Source of the DNA: Gammaproteobacteria bacterium
GTDB lineage: Bacteria > Pseudomonadota > Gammaproteobacteria > GCA-001735895
Length of the DNA stretch: 8,708 nucleotides
Direction of reading: 5' to 3'
Assembly (NCBI GenBank): GCA_029882955.1
Contig: JAOUJX010000162.1
Span: forward strand, 1 to 8,708
The position numbers and the translations under genes are program-made. Under the pieces are notes generated by a model that saw nothing but the letters and a program-made list of their open reading frames with translations, was not told the DNA's origin and did not search any database. Numbering within the stretch: position 1 is the stretch's first letter; every line of letters begins with the position of its first letter. Positions 1 through 6,256 of the stretch are shown here, piece after piece.

Positions 1-153
1 ATTGAATGAGTAGAAAATCAGCACGATAATGGGCAGGTAAAGAAAGATGAAGAAGAAGACTGTCCAGGCACCCAGTCCGCGATAATGACCCACCGGTAGC
101 GCCTTTTTGCCCTTGTGAGTCGCGGCAGAAGAGTTCTGTAAGGAATCACTCAT
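1..153 (-). CDS. potC: Polyamine ABC transporter permease, PotC type (partial, N-terminal 51 codons)
   Basis: This is the start of the second inner-membrane permease of a spermidine/putrescine-type ABC importer; the rest lies off the left edge. The visible protein begins MSDSLQNSSAATHKGKK, a short polar and basic cytoplasmic tail, followed by a hydrophobic helix from about residue 29 (AWTVFFFIFLYLPIIVLIFY), typical of the first membrane segment of PotC/PotI. The ATG at 153-151 is preceded by a strong Shine-Dalgarno, AAGGGAG at 169-163, with a 9-base gap, so the start is well supported. It begins 2 bases after the potB stop, so it is in the same operon. The PotC assignment rests on its position after potB and the first-helix pattern. 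The EAA coupling loop that would confirm a permease is outside the window. Confidence 0.8.
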   Translation of the reverse strand, partial: MSDSLQNSSAATHKGKKALPVGHYRGLGAWTVFFFIFLYLPIIVLIFYSFN

Positions 154-155
154 GA

Positions 156-1057
156 TCACGCGCTCCCTTCTAAAACGGCACGTTTTCTGGCGGCTCTGGC
201 GTAAAATACCAGTGCGATAACAACAGCGGACAATAGCAGCATAGACAGGGCAGCACCAAAGGGCCAGTTGCGAGCCGATGCGAATTGAAATTGAACCAGG
301 CTGCCTAGCATCAGTTTCTTACCACCGCCCAGCAGGTTAGGCGCAATGAACGCACCCAGGCAAGGAATAAATACCAGGATGCAACCGGCAATGATGCCTG
401 GCTTACATAAGGGGATAACGACCTTGGTCATTACCTCCAGGCGACTGGCGTAAAGGTCGCTGGCAGCTTCCAGCAGGCGAAAATCAAGTTTTTCCAGGCT
501 GGCATAGATGGGTAGCACCATGAGTGGCAGATAACTGTAGGTCAGGCCGATGGCGATGGCGCCATCGGTATACATCATACGTAACGAATCCTCGATGATA
601 CCCGCCGCGAGCAGGGGCGTCTCGATCACGCCGCCGCGTCCAAGGATGATAATCCAGGCAAAGGTGCGGATGAGCAGGTTGGTCCAGAATGGAATGGTGA
701 TGAGATAGATGTAGAAGTTGCGTCGGTTCTCGGGCTGCAGGGTAATGTAGTAGGCAACCGGGAAACCGAAAATCAGGCATAGCAGGGTAGCGCCAATAGA
801 GAGCTGGAAGGAGCGGAATATAATGTTGATATAACCGGGGTTAAAGACCAGGTTGTCTTCCAGATCGTATTCAAAAAAGAGCTTAACATAGGCATCCAGA
901 GATACTACCGGCTTGACACCACCATAGGGGTTAGGTTCAAGAAACGAAAATACACCCATGATAACCATCGGTACCAGCATGAAAATACCGATAACGACAT
1001 AAGAAGGGGCAAGACCCAGCCAGCGTCGCCCGGCTGCGCTTTTGGGTAACCAGTTGC

Positions 1058-1061
<4 letters not shown>
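156..1061 (-). CDS. potB: Spermidine/putrescine-type ABC transporter permease, PotB/PotH type
   Basis: A 301-residue inner-membrane permease that would pair with PotC to form the translocation channel for a polyamine or related cation. About six hydrophobic helices are visible, roughly at residues 15-40, 82-106, 117-141, 165-188, 221-243 and 270-290. The cytoplasmic coupling loop is clear at 198-226 (EAASDLYASRLEV, then IPLCKPGIIAG), matching the EAA motif of binding-protein-dependent permeases that docks on the ATPase. The usual glycine of EAAxxxG is a tyrosine here (Y204). The IIAG...FIPCLGAFIAPNLLGG stretch after the loop is characteristic of PotB/PotH. The start is GTG at 1061-1059, overlapping the potA stop by 4 bases, with GAGGG at 1076-1072 as a plausible ribosome site. 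Length is normal for the family. Substrate specificity (putrescine, spermidine, cadaverine or another compound) cannot be read from this subunit. Confidence 0.92.
163..170 (-). promoter_or_regulatory. Shine-Dalgarno of potC inside the potB 3' end
   Basis: Read on the minus strand, 170-163 is GAAGGGAG, a near-ideal ribosome binding site, 9 bases before the potC ATG at 153. It lies within the last codons of potB, which fits tight translational linkage of the two permeases. Confidence 0.7.
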
Positions 1062-2191
<1,130 letters not shown>

Positions 2192-2194
2192 CAA

Positions 2195-2402
2195 GCGCTA
2201 CGGCAGAGTATCCTCATGTCTTCGTTTTAATTATCGATGATGACCAGGTAAGTCTGCCAGGTGAAGCAGAAAACGTGATCACATTGGTCGATATAGTTGT
2301 GGAAATTGTATTCGAAGTCAAGCCTCAATCGGGTTTAAAATTGGTAGCAATCAATATCCTGATGCAGCACAATTCGCACATAATAAAAAAGCGGTTCTTG
2401 CG
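2195..2402. promoter_or_regulatory. Divergent intergenic region between potA and the FAD oxidoreductase
   Basis: About 208 bases must hold the promoters of both flanking units. On the minus strand (towards potA) there is a TTGACT -35-like hexamer at 2321-2316. The best downstream -10-like hexamer, TATATC at 2295-2290, is 20 bases away, longer than ideal. TACAAT at 2310-2305 is a good -10 but has no matching -35. On the plus strand CATAAT at 2379-2384 resembles a -10 without a clear -35. The 8-base palindrome GTGATCAC at 2275-2282 could be part of an operator. No single promoter is convincing. The same region holds a stop-free frame listed separately. I see no riboswitch-like or intrinsic terminator structure. 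Confidence 0.4.
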
Positions 2403-2406
2403 ATGA
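2275..2406 (+). CDS. Tentative small ORF (43 residues) overlapping the oxidoreductase start
   Basis: Reading from GTG at 2275, 43 codons run without a stop to TGA at 2404-2406, which overlaps the downstream ATG at 2403-2405 as ATGA. The frame is open back to 2182, but no ATG, GTG or TTG lies upstream of 2275 in frame. The peptide starts MITLVDIVVEIVFEVKPQ, a short hydrophobic stretch, and ends in the basic tail HIIKKRFLR. A weak AGGTGA at 2259-2264 sits about 10 bases before the GTG. I do not recognise the peptide. In its favour are the 4-base overlap and the lack of a Shine-Dalgarno at the oxidoreductase ATG, which suggest translational coupling. Against it are the GTG start, the weak ribosome site and the short length, so chance remains quite possible. 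Confidence 0.25.
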   Translation: MITLVDIVVEIVFEVKPQSGLKLVAINILMQHNSHIIKKRFLR

Positions 2407-3695
2407 CAGTGTATCTACCACAAAATCCCAACGAAGCATCACTTTGGTGCAATACGGCTACTGAAAATCCCGTCTCCGATAAATTGAACGGTAATTTACA
2501 GGCCGATGTTGTCGTTATCGGAGGTGGCTATACCGGTTTATCTACTGCGCTGCATCTAGCCGAAAAAGGTGTTTCGGTAGTTCTCCTCGAAGCCAGTCGT
2601 ATTGGTTATGGTGGTTCAGGCCGTAATGCAGGTCTGGTGAATGCCGGTGTCTGGAAGACGCCCGATTATGTGATTGAACAGCTCGGCGAGGAAGCAGGCA
2701 GCCGATTTAACCAGGCTTTGTATGATTCGCCAGATGCGGTATTTGATTTAATCGATCGATATCAAATTGATTGCCAGGCTAATCGTTGCGGTACGATTAA
2801 TATTGCGCACAGTGCCTCTGCGGTTGGTTATCTGCAAGATCGTTGTGATCAGCTCAGGAAGCTCGGTGCTTCGGTCCGGTTTCTCGATGGAGATACGACG
2901 CGGTCGATATCCGGTTCAGCCTTTTATTCTCACGGTGGCATACTGGATTCTAATGCGGGCACTGTCCAGCCGCTAAGCTTTGTACACGGTCTGGCCGCGG
3001 CTGCGATGGAAAAAGGCGCTCAGCTATTCCAGGAATCACCCCTGTTAAGCCTTGAGCGCGAGGAAAACGGCTGGTTGGCTAAGTCTACCAAAGGGCAGGT
3101 TCTGGCCGACAAGGTAGTCCTCGCAACTAACGCCTATTCGGATCGTAATAGTCAGGACGTTCAGGAATCAACGGTTCCTGTTTTTATATTTCAATGTGCT
3201 ACCGCGCCACTGCCCAATGAGATAGCAGATAGTATTATCCCGCAGCGCCAGGGTATGTGGGATACGCAGATTTTAATGACTTCTAGTCGAGTCGATGAAG
3301 CCGGCAGACTGGTGATGAGTAGTGCGGGTAACCTTGCGGGCTTCAAGAAGCTAGTCCGGCAAGGCTGGATGAAACATATACGCAATAAAATTTATCCGCA
3401 AACAAAAGGCCTGCCCTGGCAATATTTCTGGACCGGGCAGGTCGGGTTGACCCGCAATAAAATTCTTCGTATTCAGCTGCTAGCCCCGGGTGTATTTGCC
3501 CCGGCAGGTTATAATGGCCGGGGTATCGGCCCTGGCACAGTGATTGGTAAACATCTGGCGGAGACCCTGATTAGTGGAAATCGAAACGAATTCCCTTTTC
3601 CAGTCGAAGCCCTGTACAAGGAACGCTGGCGCAGGACTCGTTCGGCTTATTATGAGTATGGAACTTTGGGGTTGAACCTGCTAGACCGGTTCTAG
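2403..3695 (+). CDS. FAD-dependent oxidoreductase, PuuB/DadA (DAO) family
   Basis: A 430-residue soluble flavoenzyme of the D-amino-acid-oxidase fold. The N-terminal dinucleotide-binding motif is VVVIGGGYTGLSTALHLAEKG, with glycines at 40-42 and 45, and the ribose-binding glutamate E63 follows in LLEASRIG. A GGSGRNAG segment comes next (about 70-77), as in gamma-glutamylputrescine oxidoreductase (PuuB). The C-terminal FAD loop is GYNGRGIGPGT from residue 369, where E. coli PuuB has a GYSGHGV-type sequence. Length matches PuuB (about 426). Family members oxidise an amine or amino-acid C-N bond, often with oxygen as acceptor. The divergent polyamine importer makes a gamma-glutamyl-diamine or other polyamine derivative a reasonable substrate, but this is inference. 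The ATG at 2403 has no clear ribosome site and overlaps a possible upstream small ORF. A 95-base gap with a promoter-like element separates it from gcdH, so they may be transcribed separately. Confidence 0.88.
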   Translation: MTVYLPQNPNEASLWCNTATENPVSDKLNGNLQADVVVIGGGYTGLSTALHLAEKGVSVVLLEASRIGYGGSGRNAGLVNAGVWKTPDYVIEQLGEEAGSRFNQALYDSPDAVFDLIDRYQIDCQANRCGTINIAHSASAVGYLQDRCDQLRKLGASVRFLDGDTTRSISGSAFYSHGGILDSNAGTVQPLSFVHGLAAAAMEKGAQLFQESPLLSLEREENGWLAKSTKGQVLADKVVLATNAYSDRNSQDVQESTVPVFIFQCATAPLPNEIADSIIPQRQGMWDTQILMTSSRVDEAGRLVMSSAGNLAGFKKLVRQGWMKHIRNKIYPQTKGLPWQYFWTGQVGLTRNKILRIQLLAPGVFAPAGYNGRGIGPGTVIGKHLAETLISGNRNEFPFPVEALYKERWRRTRSAYYEYGTLGLNLLDRF

Positions 3696-3734
3696 ATACC
3701 CTTTTATCTTGACGACTTCCAATTTGTGCAGTGC

Positions 3735-3748
3735 CGCATTAAAATGCG
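3735..3748. promoter_or_regulatory. 14-base inverted repeat upstream of gcdH, possible operator
   Basis: CGCATT at 3735-3740 and AATGCG at 3743-3748 are perfect 6-base complements around AA. The dyad is centred about 28 bases upstream of the TATAAT at 3767-3772, so it falls on the expected -35 position, where no good -35 hexamer exists. That placement suits a transcription-factor site, for example an activator replacing -35 contacts or a repressor. The loop is too short for an RNA hairpin with the full stem. The regulator is not in the window. Confidence 0.4.
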
Positions 3749-3766
3749 TGATGACATTAACATCTA

Positions 3767-3783
3767 TATAATTGAATTCAGGA
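3767..3783 (+). promoter_or_regulatory. gcdH promoter -10 element and ribosome binding site
   Basis: A consensus -10 hexamer TATAAT lies at 3767-3772, in the 95-base gap after the oxidoreductase. No good -35 is present at 16-18 bases upstream, consistent with an activator-dependent promoter. AGGA at 3780-3783 is the likely Shine-Dalgarno, 7 bases before the gcdH ATG at 3791. If the -10 is used, the start of transcription would fall around 3779, on or just before the Shine-Dalgarno, giving a very short 5' leader. That makes the promoter call tentative while the ribosome site is sound. Confidence 0.45.
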
Positions 3784-3790
3784 CTAATCT

Positions 3791-4990
3791 ATGACCGAAG
3801 TGATCCCCGCCCAGCCGATAAGAACTGTATTCGACTGGAAAGACCCGATGTTTTTCGACCAGCAGCTCAGCGACGAAGAACGTATGATTCGTGATGCGGC
3901 CTATGATTATTGCCAGGACAAACTGATGCCGCGCGTTAAGCAGGCGAATCGGGAAGAAGTCTTTCATCGTGAAATTATGAGTGAACTCGGCGAGTTGGGC
4001 TTACTCGGCTCGACTCTTCCGGAAGAATATGGCTGTGCTGGCGTTAACTACGTCTCCTACGGTCTGGTAGCGCGCGAAGTCGAGCGTGTCGACAGCGGTT
4101 ATCGGTCAGCAATGAGTGTGCAATCGTCATTGGTGATGCATCCCATCTATGCCTATGGAACCGAACAGCAACGACGGAAGTATTTGCCTTCTTTGGCAAG
4201 CGGTGAAAAGGTCGGTTGCTTCGGCCTTACCGAGCCCGATGCCGGTTCTGACCCGGGCAGTATGAAATCCACGGCGACAGCGGTCGACGGCGGTTATAAC
4301 CTGAAAGGCGCCAAGATGTGGATTACCAATTCTCCCATCGCCGACGTTATGGTGGTCTGGGCCAAACTTGATGGTGCGATTCGAGGGTTTATCCTTGAGC
4401 GGGGTATGAATGGACTTTCGACCCCTAAAATAGAAGGCAAGTTTTCCCTACGCGCCTCTGTGACGGGGGAGATAGTCATGCAAGACGTATTCGTACCAGA
4501 GGAAAATATTTTGCCGAACGTGGAAGGGCTGAAGGGTCCATTCGGTTGTTTAAACAAAGCGCGTTACGGCATCGCCTGGGGCTCATTGGGCGCCGCTGAA
4601 TTTTGCTGGCATGCTGCGCGTCAATACACCCTCGATCGAATACAGTTTGGTCGCCCCCTCGCAGCAACCCAGTTGGTTCAGAAAAAACTCGCTGATATGC
4701 AGACCGAAATTACCCTGGGATTGCAATCTTGCCTGCAAATGGGACGTTTGATGGATGCCAATAATTGCCCGGTCGAGCTGGTGTCACTAATGAAGCGTAA
4801 TAACTGCGGGAAGTCACTCGATATCGCCCGTGTGGCACGCGACATGCACGGTGGTAACGGTGTTTCCGATGAGTTTCACGTCATCCGCCACGTCATGAAT
4901 CTCGAAGCGGTGAACACCTACGAAGGTGCCCACGATGTTCACGCCCTAATTCTCGGTCGCGCGCAAACCGGTATACAGGCCTTCAATTAG
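3791..4990 (+). CDS. gcdH: Glutaryl-CoA dehydrogenase
   Basis: A 399-residue flavoprotein of the acyl-CoA dehydrogenase family. It oxidises and decarboxylates glutaryl-CoA to crotonyl-CoA and CO2, passing electrons to electron-transfer flavoprotein, in lysine, tryptophan and glutarate breakdown. The match to GcdH is close along the whole length: FDWKDP near the start, ERVDSGYRSAMSVQSS (98-113), GCFGLTEPDAGSDP in the FAD/substrate region, KFSLRASVTGEI, and LEAVNTYEGAHDVHAL at the end. E378 in NTYEG corresponds to the catalytic base (Glu370 of mature human GCDH). R105 in SGYRS corresponds to Arg94, which contacts the substrate carboxylate and separates this enzyme from ordinary acyl-CoA dehydrogenases. 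The ATG at 3791 has AGGA 7 bases upstream. Its TAG stop overlaps the next gene's GTG by one base, so the pair is co-transcribed and translationally coupled. Confidence 0.97.
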   Translation: MTEVIPAQPIRTVFDWKDPMFFDQQLSDEERMIRDAAYDYCQDKLMPRVKQANREEVFHREIMSELGELGLLGSTLPEEYGCAGVNYVSYGLVAREVERVDSGYRSAMSVQSSLVMHPIYAYGTEQQRRKYLPSLASGEKVGCFGLTEPDAGSDPGSMKSTATAVDGGYNLKGAKMWITNSPIADVMVVWAKLDGAIRGFILERGMNGLSTPKIEGKFSLRASVTGEIVMQDVFVPEENILPNVEGLKGPFGCLNKARYGIAWGSLGAAEFCWHAARQYTLDRIQFGRPLAATQLVQKKLADMQTEITLGLQSCLQMGRLMDANNCPVELVSLMKRNNCGKSLDIARVARDMHGGNGVSDEFHVIRHVMNLEAVNTYEGAHDVHALILGRAQTGIQAFN

Positions 4991-6204
4991 TGGCCGGGGC
5001 ATTAAGCGGCTTTCGCGTACTTGACCTAAGCCGAATCCTCGCCGGACCCTGGGCCAGTCAGATGCTCGCCGACCTCGGCGCCGAGGTTATTAAGGTCGAG
5101 CGCCCGGGCGCAGGCGATGACACTCGTGGTTGGGGACCCCCTTATATGCCCGACGAAGCAGGCCAACCGACCTCGGAAGCGGCCTATTTTCACGCCGCTA
5201 ATCGAGGCAAGCAGTCGGTCTGTATCGACATGTCGAAAGTTGAAGGCCAGGAATTAATCCGCGAGTTGGCAAAGCATTGCGACGTGCTAGTGGAAAATTT
5301 TAAAGTCGGTGGACTGAAGAAATACGGGCTCGATTACGATAGCCTGAAAGCGATTAATCCAAAGCTGGTTTATTGTTCGATAACCGGATTCGGGCAGACT
5401 GGACCTTACGCCGAACGTGCCGGATACGACTTCATGATTCAGGCTATGGGGGGTATGATGAGCGTCACCGGTGACGCCGATGGTGAGCCGATGAAGATTG
5501 GCGTAGCGCTGGCCGACGTTTTAACCGGCTTGTATGCTTCGAACGCAATTCAGGCGGCCTTGATTCATCAGTTAAAAACCGGAGAGGGCCAGTACATCGA
5601 TATGGCCCTGCTTGATGTCCAGGTTGCAACGCTCGCCAATCAGGCAATGAATTATCTGGCCACCGGCAATAATCCGCAGCGCCTGGGTAATGCGCATCCG
5701 AATATCGTGCCTTATCAGGCATTTGAAACTGCCGATGGTTTTATGATTTTGGCGATAGGTAATGATGCGCAGTTTCAACGATTCTGCGACCTCGCGGGAA
5801 AACCCGAACTAGCAGGAGACGAGCGTTTTAAGCAGAACAGTTCGCGGGTCAAGTATCGGCATATTCTGGTGCCTCAGATAGCTGCAATCATGACTCTAAG
5901 GGCCACTGACGACTGGTTAAACGAACTCAACCAGCGCGGTATTCCCTGCGGGCCGATCAACAATATCGATCAAGTCTTCGCCGACCCGCAGGTGCGGCAT
6001 CGTGCGTTGCAACAAACGTTATCTCACCCGACTGCGGGAACTGTGGCCAGTGTTGGCAATCCGATTAAACTGACAAATACCCCGATTGTATATGACCGGG
6101 CGCCACCAATTCTGGGGCAGCATACGGATGAGGTTTTGGAACGTATACTGAGACTTGATGAGACCGGTATCGCAGAGCTGCGGAACGCCCAAATTATTGC
6201 TTAG
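4990..6204 (+). CDS. Class III (CaiB/BaiF) CoA-transferase, probable glutarate CoA-transferase
   Basis: A 404-residue enzyme of the family III CoA-transferases, which move CoA between carboxylic acids through an aspartyl-CoA intermediate. Family features are the N-terminal VLDLSRILAGPWASQMLADLGAEVIKVERP, the NRGKQSVCIDM segment, VLVENFKVGGLKKYGLDY, GFGQTGPYAERAGYD, and the C-terminal GIPCGPINNIDQVFADPQV. The nucleophilic aspartate is probably D176 in GVALADVLTG, by alignment from memory with Asp169 of formyl-CoA transferase. Being coupled to gcdH (one-base overlap, TAGTG), it most likely activates glutarate to glutaryl-CoA, with succinyl-CoA or another CoA donor, as the related human SUGCT does. 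The donor cannot be read from sequence. The GTG start at 4990 lacks a clear Shine-Dalgarno, as expected for a coupled cistron. It ends 15 bases from the convergent EAL gene, leaving no room for a separate terminator. Confidence 0.92.
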   Translation: MAGALSGFRVLDLSRILAGPWASQMLADLGAEVIKVERPGAGDDTRGWGPPYMPDEAGQPTSEAAYFHAANRGKQSVCIDMSKVEGQELIRELAKHCDVLVENFKVGGLKKYGLDYDSLKAINPKLVYCSITGFGQTGPYAERAGYDFMIQAMGGMMSVTGDADGEPMKIGVALADVLTGLYASNAIQAALIHQLKTGEGQYIDMALLDVQVATLANQAMNYLATGNNPQRLGNAHPNIVPYQAFETADGFMILAIGNDAQFQRFCDLAGKPELAGDERFKQNSSRVKYRHILVPQIAAIMTLRATDDWLNELNQRGIPCGPINNIDQVFADPQVRHRALQQTLSHPTAGTVASVGNPIKLTNTPIVYDRAPPILGQHTDEVLERILRLDETGIAELRNAQIIA

Positions 6205-6218
6205 GTATTACTATATCT

Positions 6219-6256
6219 GCTAGCTAACATCCAAAAAAGGAGAGGGCTTAGCTAGC
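6219..6256. repeat. Perfect 9-base inverted repeat at the convergent gene ends
   Basis: GCTAGCTAA at 6219-6227 and TTAGCTAGC at 6248-6256 are exact reverse complements separated by 20 bases. The element lies at the 3' end of the EAL gene, includes its TAG stop (6222-6220), and follows the CoA-transferase stop by 14 bases. It could form a stem that acts on both convergent transcripts. No run of T follows on either strand, so it does not have the form of a standard intrinsic terminator. Each arm contains the self-complementary GCTAGC, so part of the symmetry is trivial. Confidence 0.5.

Noticed and set aside
484..780. 98-codon open frame on the minus strand inside potB in another frame
   Set aside because: The protein is rich in His, Pro and Arg with no recognisable fold, and overlaps potB fully; a shadow frame.
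2192..2194. TTG at 2194 as the potA start
   Set aside because: The ATG immediately after it (2191) is a better codon, and ATG 2155 fits the family N-terminus; no ribosome site supports the TTG.
2403..3695. L-2-hydroxyglutarate oxidase (LhgO) as the identity of the FAD enzyme, since it also acts in glutarate metabolism
   Set aside because: The N-terminal and GGSGRNAG segments match PuuB/DadA-like proteins rather than LhgO.
3671..3710. Possible terminator after the oxidoreductase (GAACC and GGTTC arms, then CTTTTATC)
   Set aside because: The stem is only five base pairs, lies inside the coding end, and the T-run is short and displaced.
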